Shown: positions 26,515-35,887 of the stretch, piece after piece
How positions within the stretch are numbered: the first letter of the stretch is position 1
How the letters are laid out: every line of letters starts with the position of its first letter
Origin: Amycolatopsis solani
Lineage (GTDB): Bacteria; Actinomycetota; Actinomycetes; Mycobacteriales; Pseudonocardiaceae
DNA length: 64,000 nucleotides
Assembly (NCBI RefSeq): GCF_033441515.1
Contig: NZ_JAWQJT010000001.1
Coordinates: 496,001-560,000 of the forward strand
Reading direction: 5' to 3'
Position numbers and translations under genes: made by a program
The notes under the pieces: generated by a model
Databases searched by the model: none
Seen by the model: only the letters and a program-made list of their open reading frames with translations
Told to the model about the DNA's origin: nothing

Positions 26515-27426
26515 TCAGTTCCCCGGACTCTCGACGGACGTGCGGACGTTGCGGGTCTGCTCCGCGCGGGCCGCCAGTTCGGCGTCCGGCGGGTAATCCA
26601 CGCCGAGCAGGGTGAGGCCGTGGGCCGGGGCCACCGCGCTGTCGCGGATGCCGCTCTCCAGGAGCTTCGACGGCCACGCGTCCGTGCGGCGGCCGTCGCC
26701 CACCAGGAGGAGGACGCCGACCAGGCTGCGGACCATCGAGTGGCAGAACGCGTCCGCCGAGACCTCGACCTCCAGCAGGTGCTCGTCGAGCCGGCGCCAG
26801 ACCAGGCGCTGCAGCTCGCGGATCGTCGTGCCCGTGTCACGCTGCTTGCAGTACGCCGCGAAGTCGTGCAGGCCCAACAGGTCAGCCGCGGCCGCGTTCA
26901 TCGCGTCCGTCGACAGTGGACGGTTCCAGGCCAGGGTGTCGTGGCGGCGCAACGGGTCCACGCCCCACGGCGCGTCCGAGACGCGGTAGCGGTAGTGACG
27001 GCGGATCGCCGAGAAACGCGCGTCGAACCCCGCCGGGGCGACGCGGGCACCCAGCACCCGGACGTCACCGGGCAGGAGGCGGTTCCAGCGGCCCACCATG
27101 CGCGTCAGGTCCGGGATGCCTTCGGGCGACACGGGAATCCGGCCGGACGGCGAAGCGAGCGGGACCACGTCGACGTGCACGACCTGGCCGGTCGCGTGCA
27201 CCCCGGCGTCCGTGCGGCCCGCCACGACCACGGACTTGGGTACCGACGCCCCCGGTGGCTGGCGCCGCAGCGCCTCCTCCAGGAGCTCCTGGACCGTCCG
27301 GCGGCCCGGCTGGCGGGCCCAGCCCGAGAAGTCCGTGCCGTCGTACGAGACGTCCAGGCGCAGACGAACGAGCCCGCCCTCCCCGGGGGGAGTGGCGGGC
27401 TCGTCCGGTGTCGAAGCGGCCGTCAG
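26515..27426 (-). CDS. truA: tRNA pseudouridine(38-40) synthase, unusual start
   Basis: TruA isomerises uridines 38-40 in the tRNA anticodon arm. The catalytic aspartate lies in AGRTDAGVHA (residue 73 on this numbering). The conserved N-terminal block RLRLDVSYDGTDFSGWARQ is encoded at 27366-27310, but no in-frame ATG, GTG or TTG precedes it; the first standard start (GTG 27231) would cut off this block and sits next to the active site. A CTG at 27426 has AAGGA eight bases upstream, inside the rplQ end, and is proposed as start (303 aa). Order rplQ-truA is the usual actinobacterial one. Confidence 0.85.
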   Translation of the reverse strand: MTAASTPDEPATPPGEGGLVRLRLDVSYDGTDFSGWARQPGRRTVQELLEEALRRQPPGASVPKSVVVAGRTDAGVHATGQVVHVDVVPLASPSGRIPVSPEGIPDLTRMVGRWNRLLPGDVRVLGARVAPAGFDARFSAIRRHYRYRVSDAPWGVDPLRRHDTLAWNRPLSTDAMNAAAADLLGLHDFAAYCKQRDTGTTIRELQRLVWRRLDEHLLEVEVSADAFCHSMVRSLVGVLLLVGDGRRTDAWPSKLLESGIRDSAVAPAHGLTLLGVDYPPDAELAARAEQTRNVRTSVESPGN

Positions 27427-27430
27427 GACG

Positions 27431-27985
27431 TCAGTCCTTCTTGGCGTCCGCGTCCGCGTCGTCCGAAGCCGGGGCCTCGGTCTCGGCAGCGGCGGTGTCT
27501 TCGGCCTTGGTCTCGTCGGCAGCCGGAGCCTCCTCGGTGGAGGTGGTCTCCTCGGCGACCGGAGCGGCGGCCTTCTCGTCCTTGGCGAACTTCGTCTTGC
27601 GAGCGCGCTCGGCTTCCGAAGTCACCGTCTTCTCCGGGACCAGTTCGATGACCGCCATCTTGGCGTTGTCGCCCTTGCGCGGCATCGTCTTGGTGATCCG
27701 GGTGTAGCCGCCCGCCCGCTCCGCGAAGTGCGGACCGATCTCGGCGAACAGCTTGTGCACGACGTCCTTGTCACGGACGATCTTCTGCACCAGACGGCGG
27801 TTGTGCAGGTCGCCCCGCTTCGCCTTCGTGATCAGCTTCTCGGCCAGCGGGCGGACCCGGCGGGCCTTCGCCTCGGTGGTCGTGATCTTGCCGTGCTCGA
27901 ACAGCTGCGTGGCCAAGTTGGCCAGGATCAGCCGCTCGTGCGCGGACGACCCGCCGAGCCGGGCTCCCTTGGTAGGGGTGGGCAT
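27431..27985 (-). CDS. rplQ: 50S ribosomal protein L17
   Basis: L17 sits near the polypeptide exit tunnel. The core, [19 protein letters not shown] to about residue 118 ([10 protein letters not shown]), is standard; then an acidic Ala/Glu/Thr tail of ~65 residues follows, as is common in high-GC actinobacteria. It lies 41 bp after rpoA at the end of the alpha operon, and its last codons probably carry the truA ribosome binding site. Confidence 0.96.
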   Translation of the reverse strand: MPTPTKGARLGGSSAHERLILANLATQLFEHGKITTTEAKARRVRPLAEKLITKAKRGDLHNRRLVQKIVRDKDVVHKLFAEIGPHFAERAGGYTRITKTMPRKGDNAKMAVIELVPEKTVTSEAERARKTKFAKDEKAAAPVAEETTSTEEAPAADETKAEDTAAAETEAPASDDADADAKKD

Positions 27986-28026
27986 TGGTTCTCCTAGTTC
28001 AGCTCACAGCGTCCAGGCACACGGCC

Positions 28027-29097
28027 TCAGAGCTGCTCGGTCTCTGCGTAGTCCTGGCCATCGTCGTGGCCGTCCGAAATCCCGTCGGCGATGCCACCGA
28101 CACCCTCCGACCAGCCTTCACCGTCGTAACTGGCGGCCGCCGCGGTCGGGTCGAACCCGGGCGGGCTGTCCTTCAGCGCGAGGCCGAGGCCGACGAGCTT
28201 GAGCTTGACCTCGTCGATCGACTTGGCGCCGAAGTTCCGGATGTCGAGCAGGTCCGCCTCGCTGCGCGAGACGAGCTCGCCCACCGTGTGGATGCCTTCG
28301 CGCTTCAGGCAGTTGTACGACCGGACGGTGAGGTCCAGGTCCTCGATCGGCATCGCGTAGGCGGCGATGGTGTCCGCCTCCTGCGGCGACGGGCCGATCT
28401 CGATGCCCTCGGCGTCGACGTTCAGCTCGCGAGCGAGACCGAACAGCTCCACCAGCGTCTTGCCGGCCGACGCGACCGCGTCGCGCGGCGTGATCGACGG
28501 CTTGGTCTCGACGTCCAGGATCAGCTTGTCGAAGTCGGTGCGCTGCTCGACACGGGTGGCCTCGACCTTGTAGGTCACCTTGAGCACCGGCGAGTAGATC
28601 GAGTCGACCGGGATCCGGCCGATCTCCGCGCCCGCCTGCTTGTTCTGCAGGGCCGGAACGTAACCGCGGCCGCGCTCGACGACGAGCTCGATCTCGAGCT
28701 TGCCCTTGCCGTTCAGCGACGCGATGTGCAGATCCGGGTTGTGCACGGTGACACCCGCCGGCGGCACGATGTCGGCCGCCGTGACCTCACCCGGGCCCTG
28801 CTTGCGCAGGTACATGGTGACCGGCTCGTCCTCTTCCGAGGACACCACGAGCTCCTTGAGGTTCAGGATGATGTCGGTGACGTCTTCCTTCACCCCGGGA
28901 ACGGTGGTGAACTCGTGCAGCACGCCGTCGATGCGGATGCTCGTCACGGCCGCGCCCGGGATGGACGACAGCAGCGTACGACGCAGCGAGTTGCCGAGCG
29001 TGTAGCCGAAGCCGGGCTCCAGCGGTTCGATGGTGAACCGGGAGCGGGTCTCGTTGACCGTCTCTTCGCCGAGAGCCGGCCGCTGGGAAATCAGCAT
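28027..29097 (-). CDS. rpoA: RNA polymerase alpha subunit
   Basis: This 356-aa protein starts at ATG 29097 ([12 protein letters not shown]) after AGGAAG. The N-terminal dimerisation/assembly domain shows [20 protein letters not shown]. The C-terminal DNA- and activator-binding domain (about 250-330) has the helix-hairpin-helix [18 protein letters not shown] and [16 protein letters not shown]. An acidic Gly/Asp tail closes it. It lies between rpsD and rplQ in the alpha operon. Confidence 0.97.
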   Translation of the reverse strand: MLISQRPALGEETVNETRSRFTIEPLEPGFGYTLGNSLRRTLLSSIPGAAVTSIRIDGVLHEFTTVPGVKEDVTDIILNLKELVVSSEEDEPVTMYLRKQGPGEVTAADIVPPAGVTVHNPDLHIASLNGKGKLEIELVVERGRGYVPALQNKQAGAEIGRIPVDSIYSPVLKVTYKVEATRVEQRTDFDKLILDVETKPSITPRDAVASAGKTLVELFGLARELNVDAEGIEIGPSPQEADTIAAYAMPIEDLDLTVRSYNCLKREGIHTVGELVSRSEADLLDIRNFGAKSIDEVKLKLVGLGLALKDSPPGFDPTAAAASYDGEGWSEGVGGIADGISDGHDDGQDYAETEQL

Positions 29098-29155
29098 TTC
29101 TTCCTGGTTCCTTTCCAGACGACGCCCGCCATATGACGTCGAAGGGATGGCGCGA

Positions 29156-29180
29156 CGGCGGCGCACCTGTTGCGCCGCCG
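29156..29180 (-). other. Intercistronic hairpin rpsD/rpoA
   Basis: A perfect 10-bp stem (29156-29165 with 29171-29180, 5-nt loop) lies between rpsD and rpoA. It may attenuate or protect the message; no T-tract follows. Confidence 0.55.
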
Positions 29181-29203
29181 CCCGTACTCCAGCCGGGGCC
29201 GGA

Positions 29204-29809
29204 CTACTTCGAGTAGAGCTCGACGATCAGCTGTTCCTGAACCGGAACATCGATCTGCGCACGCTCCGGCAGCTGGTGGACCAGCACGCGGAGGTTGGAC
29301 TGGACGACCTGCAGCCACGCCGGGATCGGGCGGTCGCCGAAGGACTCCTTGGCCACGACGAAAGGCAGCATCGCGAACGACTTCGGCCGCACGTCGATGA
29401 TGTCCCACTTCGAGACCTGGAAGGACGGGACGTTGACCTTGACGCCGTTGACCAGGAAGTGGCCGTGGCTCACCAGCTGACGCGCCTGACGGCGGGTGCG
29501 GGCGATGCCGGCGCGGTAGATCACGTTGTCCAGGCGGGACTCGAGGATCTGCAGCAGGTTCTCACCGGTCTTGCCAGGACGCCGGACGGCTTCCTTGTAG
29601 TACCGGACGAACTGACGCTCGAGAACGCCGTAGGTGTAGCGAGCCTTCTGCTTCTCCTGCGACTGCAGGAGGTACTCGGACTCCTTGATGCGCCCGCGGC
29701 CGTGCTGGCCCGGCGGGTAGGGGCGACGCTCGAAAGCCTGGTCGCCGCCGATGAGGTCAACCTTGAGGCGACGCGAAATACGCGTCGCGGGGCCGGTGTA
29801 ACGAGCCAT
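29204..29809 (-). CDS. rpsD: 30S ribosomal protein S4
   Basis: S4 nucleates 30S assembly by binding 16S rRNA helix junctions. The 201-aa protein begins [15 protein letters not shown] and contains the S4 RNA-binding domain (about 90-155: [29 protein letters not shown]). It lacks the zinc-binding cysteines of C+ S4 proteins, so it is the zinc-free form. It follows rpsK by 23 bp; the hairpin downstream separates it from rpoA. Confidence 0.96.
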   Translation of the reverse strand: MARYTGPATRISRRLKVDLIGGDQAFERRPYPPGQHGRGRIKESEYLLQSQEKQKARYTYGVLERQFVRYYKEAVRRPGKTGENLLQILESRLDNVIYRAGIARTRRQARQLVSHGHFLVNGVKVNVPSFQVSKWDIIDVRPKSFAMLPFVVAKESFGDRPIPAWLQVVQSNLRVLVHQLPERAQIDVPVQEQLIVELYSK

Positions 29810-29832
29810 TTCTTCTTACTCCTCCCCGTTCC

Positions 29833-30240
29833 TCAGACCCGGCGCCGCTTGGGCGGGCGGCAGCCGTTGTGAGGCTGCGGGGTCACGTCCTGGATGGTGC
29901 CGACCTCGAGGCCGGCCGCCTGCAGCGAGCGGATCGCCGTCTCGCGGCCCGAACCCGGGCCCTTCACGAAGACGTCGACCTTCTTCATGCCGTGCTCGGC
30001 GGCCTTGCGGGCAGCGTTCTCGGCGGCCATCTGCGCGGCGAACGGGGTGGACTTACGGGAGCCCTTGAAGCCCACGTGACCACTCGACGCCCACGCGATC
30101 ACGGCACCGGTCGGGTCCGTGATCGAGACGATGGTGTTGTTGAAGGTGCTCTTGATGTGCGCGTGACCGTGCGCGACATTCTTCTTTTCCTTGCGGCGGA
30201 CCTTCTTGGCCCCGGCCGCAGTACGAGACTTCGGTGGCAT
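29833..30240 (-). CDS. rpsK: 30S ribosomal protein S11
   Basis: S11 forms part of the mRNA platform. The 135-aa protein has the conserved [38 protein letters not shown], and the terminal [16 protein letters not shown]. It starts at ATG 30240 after AGGAGAACC. In this window it follows an extra 61-aa gene rather than rpsM directly. Confidence 0.97.
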   Translation of the reverse strand: MPPKSRTAAGAKKVRRKEKKNVAHGHAHIKSTFNNTIVSITDPTGAVIAWASSGHVGFKGSRKSTPFAAQMAAENAARKAAEHGMKKVDVFVKGPGSGRETAIRSLQAAGLEVGTIQDVTPQPHNGCRPPKRRRV

Positions 30241-30258
30241 GTTCTGAGGGTTCTCCTG

Positions 30259-30444
30259 TTAGCGCGCGTTCTCTTGGTGAGCGGCGACCGCTTCGGCCTG
30301 GCCGCGCCGGATGATCGAACCGGCGTCGGTGTACAGGTTGCGGAGCGCCATCGGGCGGGCGTAGAGCGCCTTGGGCGAAACGCAAGCCGTGCCGCGGCGC
30401 TGCGCGCCGCCCATCCGCACGACCTTCTTGCCCTGGACGCTCAC
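30259..30444 (-). CDS. 61-aa basic protein embedded between rpsM and rpsK
   Basis: A GTG at 30444 overlaps the rpsM stop (GTGA) and opens a 61-codon frame ending in TAA at 30259, 18 bp before rpsK. Third codon positions are almost all G or C, as in the flanking genes, which supports real coding. The protein is Arg/Ala-rich with one cysteine ([14 protein letters not shown]) and a helical end ([16 protein letters not shown]). The usual actinobacterial order has rpsM directly before rpsK. I do not recognise the family. It could be a small ribosome-associated protein or assembly factor; that is inference from position and charge only. Confidence 0.7.
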   Translation of the reverse strand: MSVQGKKVVRMGGAQRRGTACVSPKALYARPMALRNLYTDAGSIIRRGQAEAVAAHQENAR

Positions 30445-30821
30445 TTCTTGCCAGCCTTCTTCTTGCCGGCGACCGTCTTCTTCGGACCCTTGCGGGTACG
30501 GGCGTTGGTCTTCGTGCGCTGACCACGGACGGGAAGTCCGCGGCGCCAGCGAAGGCCCTCGTAGCACCCGATCTCGATCTTCCGACGGATGTCGGCGTTC
30601 ACCTCGCGGCGAAGGTCACCCTCGACCTTGAAGTTCTCTTCGATGTACACACGCAGCTTCGCGAGGTCGTCATCGCTGAGGTCTTTGACGCGGGTGTCCG
30701 CGTTGAGCTCGGCAGCCTTGATGAGCTGCTTCGAGCGGGTACGGCCGATGCCGTAGATGTACGTAAGCGCGATCTCCAACCGCTTCTCGCGGGGGAGGTC
30801 TACGCCAGCGAGTCGTGCCAT
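30441..30821 (-). CDS. rpsM: 30S ribosomal protein S13
   Basis: S13 makes the head-to-50S bridge and contacts the P-site tRNA. The 126-aa protein begins [20 protein letters not shown], has the helix-turn-helix [15 protein letters not shown], and ends in a Lys-rich tail ([13 protein letters not shown]). It is first of the rpsM to rplQ run after a 205-bp gap from rpmJ. Its stop overlaps the following 61-aa gene. Confidence 0.97.
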   Translation of the reverse strand: MARLAGVDLPREKRLEIALTYIYGIGRTRSKQLIKAAELNADTRVKDLSDDDLAKLRVYIEENFKVEGDLRREVNADIRRKIEIGCYEGLRWRRGLPVRGQRTKTNARTRKGPKKTVAGKKKAGKK

Positions 30822-31026
30822 TGGCGCTGATGCTCCTTCATTGAATTCATCTTCAGGTCTGCTCCCCGTCCGGTTCCGGGACCGACTCGCCTGTCGTGCC
30901 CTCGGCTTGCGCCTCGGGTGTCCCAGCCCCGGCCTGAAGTCCGGGGGTGAACCGGTCCACTCGCGTGGCCCGGCAGGTGCGGGGAGGTTGTGTAGCCGTC
31001 AATCCACTCTGGTCGAGTGCGAGTGA
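30822..31026 (-). promoter_or_regulatory. Spacer upstream of rpsM, possible internal promoter
   Basis: This 205-bp gap splits infA-rpmJ from rpsM onward and holds no gene. On the minus strand, TCGACC and TACACA spaced 16 bp around 30995-31010 are a weak promoter candidate. Confidence 0.3.
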
Positions 31027-31140
31027 TCAGCCCTGCCGCTGCTTGTGCCGCAGGTTCTCGCAGATCACCATGATCCGGCCGTGACGGCGGATCACCTTGC
31101 ACTTGTCGCAGATCTTCTTGACGCTCGGCTGGACCTTCAC
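31027..31140 (-). CDS. rpmJ: 50S ribosomal protein L36
   Basis: L36 is a 37-aa zinc-binding protein. The GTG start at 31140 gives [20 protein letters not shown]; the CxxC pair and the distal Cys/His (ICENLRH) are all present, so this is the zinc-containing (C+) form. AGGAGA precedes the start. It follows infA by 37 bp. Confidence 0.96.
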   Translation of the reverse strand: MKVQPSVKKICDKCKVIRRHGRIMVICENLRHKQRQG

Positions 31141-31177
31141 GTCTTCTGCTCTCCTGCTTCTGAGCTGCTCTCTGTGA

Positions 31178-31399
31178 TCACTTGTAGCGGTAGACGATGC
31201 GACCACGAGAGAGGTCGTAGGGCGAGAGCTCCACGACAACCCTGTCCTCGGGCAGGATGCGGATGTAGTGCTGCCGCATCTTGCCGCTGATGTGTGCCAG
31301 GACCTTGTGACCGTTCTCCAACTCGACGCGGAACATCGCGTTGGGGAGCGGCTCGACTACGCGGCCTTCGACCTCGATGGCCCCGTCTTTCTTCGCCAT
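31178..31399 (-). CDS. infA: Translation initiation factor IF-1
   Basis: IF-1 occupies the ribosomal A site during initiation. The 73-aa S1/OB-fold protein begins [20 protein letters not shown] and contains [19 protein letters not shown], as in all actinobacterial IF-1. It starts at ATG 31399 after GGAGG and opens the alpha operon segment. Confidence 0.97.
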   Translation of the reverse strand: MAKKDGAIEVEGRVVEPLPNAMFRVELENGHKVLAHISGKMRQHYIRILPEDRVVVELSPYDLSRGRIVYRYK

Positions 31400-31651
31400 G
31401 TCCTCCGCATTTCCTTGTCAACAGCGTCTGTCGCCACACCTGATCAACTCGAGCACTAGTGCTGGGTTGGGTGTTGCGTGGCACACTGGTGCCCGAGTCC
31501 CAAGATCGTGAATTCACGAGCGCGCAGGATCCAGGCACGATAAGTGCGCCGACTTGACAGTGTACGCATGCCGTGTCGCGACCCCCAAACCGGGGGTGAA
31601 CATGGTAGGAGATCACCACGCGCGGGAGCCACCAACGGGTGAAAGCGCAGG
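31400..31651 (-). promoter_or_regulatory. infA upstream region with promoter candidate
   Basis: This 252-bp gap follows map. A small hairpin CCCCC-GGTTT-GGGGG near 31583-31597 may end the secY-adk-map transcript. A minus-strand TACACT near 31558-31563 is a possible -10 for infA. Both are tentative. Confidence 0.35.
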
Positions 31652-32446
31652 TCAGGCGTCTTCCGGGGCGGTGAGGACCCACGGGCCCTCTTCGGTGATC
31701 GCCACCGTGTGCTCCCAGTGGGCCGCGCGGGAGCCGTCGGCCGTGACTACCGTCCAGCCGTCGTCCAGCTCGCGGGTCTCGCCGCCGCCACCGGTCAGCA
31801 TCGGCTCGATCGCCAGCGCCATGCCGGGCTTGAGCCGCGGGCCCTTGCCGGGCTTGCCGACGTTCGGCAGGAACGGGTCCATGTGCATCTGGCGGCCGAT
31901 GCCGTGGCCGCCGTACTCGAGGATCATCCCGTACTCGATGCCGTCGTCGCGGCCCGCGCGTTCGGCGGCCGACTGGACGGCGTAGGAGATGTCGGTCAAC
32001 CGGCCGCCGGCGCGGACCGCCTCGATGCCGGCCCACATCGCCGCCTCGGTCGCCGCGGACAGCGCCAGGTCGGCGCCGGAGACGTCGCCGATGGCCAGCG
32101 TCACGGCGGAGTCGCCGTGCCAGCCGTCGAGGATCGCCCCGCAGTCGACGGAGATGATGTCGCCGTCGGCCAGCACCTGCGTCTTCGCCGGGATGCCGTG
32201 GACGATCTGCTCGTTCACCGACGCGCAGATCGACGCCGGGAAGCCGTGGTAGCCCTTGAAAGACGGCACCGCGCCGGCGTCCCGGATCGTCTGCTCGGCC
32301 AGCTCGTCGAGCTCGGCCGTGCTGACGCCCGGTTTCGCCGCGGCGCGGACGGCCGCGAGCGTACGGGCCACGACGAGACCCGCCGCCCGCATCGCCTGCA
32401 GCTCGTCCGGGGTCTTGACCTCGATCATGCGCCCGCGGCGGAGCAC
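31652..32446 (-). CDS. map: Methionine aminopeptidase, type I
   Basis: MetAP removes the initiator methionine from nascent proteins. The pita-bread fold ligands are present: the two aspartates in SVDCGAILDGWHGDSAV, the histidine in YGGHGIGRQMH, and the glutamates in AIEPML and AHWEHTVAIT. The start is unsure: GTG 32476 overlaps the adk stop, GTG 32446 (LRRGRMIEVKT) is used here with GGAGGG 15 bp upstream, and ATG 32428 begins the conserved domain. It follows adk in the secY-adk-map operon. Confidence 0.93.
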   Translation of the reverse strand: MLRRGRMIEVKTPDELQAMRAAGLVVARTLAAVRAAAKPGVSTAELDELAEQTIRDAGAVPSFKGYHGFPASICASVNEQIVHGIPAKTQVLADGDIISVDCGAILDGWHGDSAVTLAIGDVSGADLALSAATEAAMWAGIEAVRAGGRLTDISYAVQSAAERAGRDDGIEYGMILEYGGHGIGRQMHMDPFLPNVGKPGKGPRLKPGMALAIEPMLTGGGGETRELDDGWTVVTADGSRAAHWEHTVAITEEGPWVLTAPEDA

Positions 32447-32472
32447 TTGCAGAACACGCAACCCTCCGAGAT

Positions 32473-33027
32473 TCACGTGCGGTCGCGCAGCGCTTCCAGC
32501 ACCCGGCCGGAGATCTCCTCGACGCTGCCGACGCCGTCGACGGTCACGAGGATGTCGGCGTAGTACTCCAGCAGCGGCGCGGTGTCCGACACGTAGATCT
32601 GCTGACGGCGGCGGATGACCTCTTCGGTGTCGTCCGCGCGGCCGCGCGACATGAGCCGTGCGACGACGACGTCCTCCGGCACCTGCAGCTGGATCACCGC
32701 GTCGAGCGAGGCGTCCGTTTCGCCCAGGATCTCCCCGAGCACCTCGGCCTGCTTGGTGTTGCGGGGGAAGCCGTCGAGCAGAAAGCCGACCTTGGCGTCC
32801 GGCTCCGCGAGCCGCTCGCGGACCATTTCGTTGGTCACCGAGTCGGGCACGAGCTCGCCCGAGTCCAGGTAGCGCTTCGCTTCCTGGCCGAGCGGGGTCT
32901 CCTGGCCGACGTGGGCGCGGAACAGGTCGCCGGTCGAGATGTGCGGGATCCGCAGCTGCTCGGAGAGGGCCACCGCCTGGGTGCCCTTCCCCGCGCCGGG
33001 CGGACCCACGAGAACCAGCCGCGTCAC
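32473..33027 (-). CDS. adk: Adenylate kinase
   Basis: Adk interconverts ATP + AMP and 2 ADP. The 184-aa protein is the short form, with a brief loop in place of the zinc/LID domain. P-loop [10 protein letters not shown] at residues 8-17, AMP-binding STGDLFRAH and the DGFPRNTKQ motif are visible. The GTG start at 33027 overlaps the secY stop (GTGA). Confidence 0.97.
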   Translation of the reverse strand: MTRLVLVGPPGAGKGTQAVALSEQLRIPHISTGDLFRAHVGQETPLGQEAKRYLDSGELVPDSVTNEMVRERLAEPDAKVGFLLDGFPRNTKQAEVLGEILGETDASLDAVIQLQVPEDVVVARLMSRGRADDTEEVIRRRQQIYVSDTAPLLEYYADILVTVDGVGSVEEISGRVLEALRDRT

Positions 33028-34331
33028 TTCAAGAACCCTTCGTAGTTGCGCTGCATCAGCTGGCTTTCGATCTGCTTCACGGTGTCGAGCCCGACACCGA
33101 CCATGATCAGCACAGCCGTGCCGCCGAACGGGAAGTTCTGGTTGTTCCCGCTACCGGTCAACGACAGGAAGAAGTTCGGGAGGATCGCGATGATGCCCAG
33201 GTACAGCGAGCCCGGCAGGGTGATCCGGCCGAGCACGAAGCTCAGGTACTCCGCCGTCGGGCGGCCCGGGCGGATGCCCGGGATGAACCCGCCGAACTTC
33301 TTCATCTCTTCCGCACGCTCGTCCACGTTGAACGTGATCGTGATGTAGAAGTACGTGAAGAAGATGATCAGGGCGAAGTACAGCGCGATGTGCACCCAGT
33401 TGGACTGGTTCACGATGTAGTTCTTGATGAAGACCTGCCAGCCGGAGTTGGCGTTCTGGTCGCCGACGAGGCGGCTGATCAGGTCCGGCAGGTACAGCAG
33501 GGACGACGCGAAGATGACCGGGATGACGCCGGCCTGGTTCACCTTGATCGGCAGGTAGGTCGACGTGCCGCCGTACATCCGGCGGCCGATCATGCGCTTG
33601 GCGTACTGCACCGGGATCCGGCGCTGGCCCTGCTCGACGAAGATGACGCTGGCGATGATGATCAGGCCGAAGATGCAGACGACGGCCAGGCCGACGCCAC
33701 CGGCGTTGCTGAGGATGTTGCCGCCCTCGGCCGGGATGCGCGCCGCGATGTTCAGGAAGATCAGGACGGACATGCCGTTGCCGATGCCGCGCTCGGTGAT
33801 CAGCTCGCCCAGCCACATCATGACGGCGGTGCCCGCGGTCATCGTGACGACGATGAGGGACAGCGAGTAGATGCTGTTGTCCGGGATGATCGGCTGGTCG
33901 CAGTCGGGGAAGAGCTGCTTGCGGTCCGCGAGCGCGACCACGCCGGTGGCCTGCAGGATCGCGAGCGCGATCGTCAGGTACCGGGTGTACTGGGTCAGCT
34001 TGCCCTGGCCGGACTGGCCTTCCTTCTTCAGCTCCTCGAACCGCGGGATGACCACGGTGAGCAGCTGGATGATGATGCTCGCCGTGATGTACGGCATGAT
34101 GCCGGTCGAGAAGAGCGACAGCTGCAGCAGCGCACCGCCGCTGAACAGGTTCAGCAGCTGGTAGACGCCTTCCTGGCCGCCCTGGGAGCTACAGGCCTGC
34201 ACGGCTCCGTACGAGATCCCGGGTGCCGGAATGGTCGCACCGATTCGGTAGACCGCGACGATGGCTAGCGTGAACAGGATCTTCTTGCGTAGATCCGGCG
34301 TCGCGAGAGCCGAGCGGAAGGCGCTGAACAC
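33024..34331 (-). CDS. secY: Protein translocase subunit SecY
   Basis: SecY is the channel of the Sec translocon. The 435-aa protein has ten transmembrane helices, the plug/TM2 region ([31 protein letters not shown]) and the cytoplasmic loops with conserved arginines that contact ribosomes and SecA ([13 protein letters not shown]). The GTG start at 34331 ([15 protein letters not shown]) has GAGGAGG upstream. It heads a secY-adk-map operon; rplO is not adjacent here. Confidence 0.97.
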   Translation of the reverse strand: MFSAFRSALATPDLRKKILFTLAIVAVYRIGATIPAPGISYGAVQACSSQGGQEGVYQLLNLFSGGALLQLSLFSTGIMPYITASIIIQLLTVVIPRFEELKKEGQSGQGKLTQYTRYLTIALAILQATGVVALADRKQLFPDCDQPIIPDNSIYSLSLIVVTMTAGTAVMMWLGELITERGIGNGMSVLIFLNIAARIPAEGGNILSNAGGVGLAVVCIFGLIIIASVIFVEQGQRRIPVQYAKRMIGRRMYGGTSTYLPIKVNQAGVIPVIFASSLLYLPDLISRLVGDQNANSGWQVFIKNYIVNQSNWVHIALYFALIIFFTYFYITITFNVDERAEEMKKFGGFIPGIRPGRPTAEYLSFVLGRITLPGSLYLGIIAILPNFFLSLTGSGNNQNFPFGGTAVLIMVGVGLDTVKQIESQLMQRNYEGFLK

Positions 34332-34636
34332 GCGGGGGACCTCCTCGGCGTCGTCGGCCGTCCTCAACCGACGATCGGCTTGGCCGGCACGGTGGCCGGC
34401 GGGAACACACAGCACTACTGGCACGCAAGCCAGGAACGCTTCGGGGCACACTCGTCCCGAAGCGTGTCGCCGACTCTAACAGCTTCACCGGGCGGGTCCG
34501 CAGTCCGTGTGCGTTTTCCGTACCAAGGTTGCTCCGGCGGGTTGATCCACATCGTCGTCTCGGCGGTAATCCTTGACAGATCGCGGGTCGAGCGGCGGTT
34601 GTTCGCCGGTGGCGAAAGCACTCGCAAAGCCGTCGG
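34332..34636 (-). promoter_or_regulatory. secY upstream region
   Basis: This 305-bp gap holds no gene. A minus-strand TAGAGT at 34473-34478 is a candidate -10, giving a leader near 140 nt. No clear -35 was seen. Confidence 0.3.
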
Positions 34637-35785
34637 TCAGTCGGGTTCTTCGGGCGGGAGGACGGTGATGGCGACCCCGCTCGGCGGCGTCGGCGTATCG
34701 GCGTAGGCGACGGCCGGGTCGGCCCAGTCGCGGTTCCGCCGGGGCAGCTGGGCCACCACCGCGGCGGCGACGGCCGCGGCGGTGGCCAGGATCAGCACCC
34801 ACATGCCGGCCGCGGTGACGACTTCGAGGTCGACGGTCCCGACGAGGGCGCTCAGCTCGAACCGGTTCATCCCGACGGTGGTGACCACGCCGGCGGTGAA
34901 GGCGGCGCCCGCCCCGATGAGCCACCGCCCTTTACGGGAACGCGAGAAGGCTGTGAAGGCGGCCACGAACAGCAGGACGGCGGCGAGGACGAGCGGCACG
35001 CCGAGGGGCGCGCCGGCCCGGTCGGTGACGTCCTGGCCGGGGATTTCGATGGTGGTGCCCCAGGCGGTCTGGGTGATGGACAGGCGGGTCTCGAACGCCC
35101 GCTGGCGGATGCTGAGCTCCTCCTGGACGCGGAACAGCGGCAGCAGGGTTCCGACGACGGTCAGGAGGGCCGCCAGGAGGGCGAGGGCGGGCGGGAGGAA
35201 GCGCAGGAGACCGGCGGCTGGGGTGGCTGCGGGGGCTTCAGCGGCCTCGACGGGGGCCTGCTGGGGCGGTTGTGGCGGCTGGGGTGGCAGGCCGGGCAGC
35301 TGCGCGACGGGGAACGGCGCTGGTAGCGAAGGCTGTGACGCGTCCGGCGCGAACTCCAGCGGCGCGGCCGCACCCGGCGACCGCGGCCCCTCCACCGGGA
35401 ACTCCGACGGCGCAGGCTGCGACGCGTCCGACGCGAACCCCAGCGGCGCCGCTGCACCCGGCGAGCGCGGCGCCTCCACCGGGAACGCCAACGGCGCAGG
35501 TGGCGAAGGCTGTGCGGCCTCCGTCGGGAACTCCAACGGCGCCGGCGGCGCAGGCTGTGCGGCCTCCGTCGGGAACTCCAACGGCGCCGGCGGCGCAGGC
35601 TGTGCCGACTCCACTGGGAACTCCAGCGGCTCGAGCCGTGGCGGCTCGCCCGTCCGTGCGCCCGCGCCGGGCTCGGGGCCGTCCGGCCGGGAGGCCTCGA
35701 CCGGGAAGCTCAACGGCGATTCGGGCGATCCGGGCGCTTCCGGCGGCCCTGCCGGGTCGGGGGGCTCCTGCGGTGATCTGTCCAC
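34637..35785 (-). CDS. Pro-rich repeat membrane protein between rplO and secY
   Basis: This 382-aa protein starts at GTG 35785 (VDRSPQEPP). The first ~190 residues are Pro/Ala/Glu-rich, with repeated units of the form PLEFPTEAAQPAPPA; three 45-bp nucleotide units are visible at 35486-35620. The C-terminal half has about four transmembrane helices (starting LLRFLPPALALLAALLTVVG) and an extracytoplasmic loop between the first two. I do not recognise the family. It sits on the minus strand past the rplO terminator, so it is separately expressed. Confidence 0.75.
   Translation of the reverse strand: MDRSPQEPPDPAGPPEAPGSPESPLSFPVEASRPDGPEPGAGARTGEPPRLEPLEFPVESAQPAPPAPLEFPTEAAQPAPPAPLEFPTEAAQPSPPAPLAFPVEAPRSPGAAAPLGFASDASQPAPSEFPVEGPRSPGAAAPLEFAPDASQPSLPAPFPVAQLPGLPPQPPQPPQQAPVEAAEAPAATPAAGLLRFLPPALALLAALLTVVGTLLPLFRVQEELSIRQRAFETRLSITQTAWGTTIEIPGQDVTDRAGAPLGVPLVLAAVLLFVAAFTAFSRSRKGRWLIGAGAAFTAGVVTTVGMNRFELSALVGTVDLEVVTAAGMWVLILATAAAVAAAVVAQLPRRNRDWADPAVAYADTPTPPSGVAITVLPPEEPD
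35486..35620 (-). repeat. Three 45-bp in-frame tandem repeats
   Basis: Units at 35486-35530, 35531-35575 and 35576-35620 each encode 15 residues of the Pro-rich region of the 382-aa membrane protein. The last two match for the first 30 bp. Confidence 0.85.
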
Positions 35786-35837
35786 TCCCCGATCCTGGCG
35801 TCCGGATCGTCCTCCCGGCAAGGAACCCGGAAACGCC

Positions 35838-35873
35838 GAAGGCCCGCCTGGCACGAGCCAGGCGGGCCTTCGA
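35838..35873 (-). terminator. Terminator of the S10-spc operon
   Basis: A perfect 16-bp stem (35838-35853 with 35858-35873, loop ACGA) lies 15 bp after the rplO stop. Confidence 0.88.
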
Positions 35874-35887
35874 AAACGCGGAACCGC

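Noticed and set aside
34571..34600. Plus-strand TTGACA upstream of secY
   Set aside because: No plus-strand gene follows and no -10 is suitably spaced.
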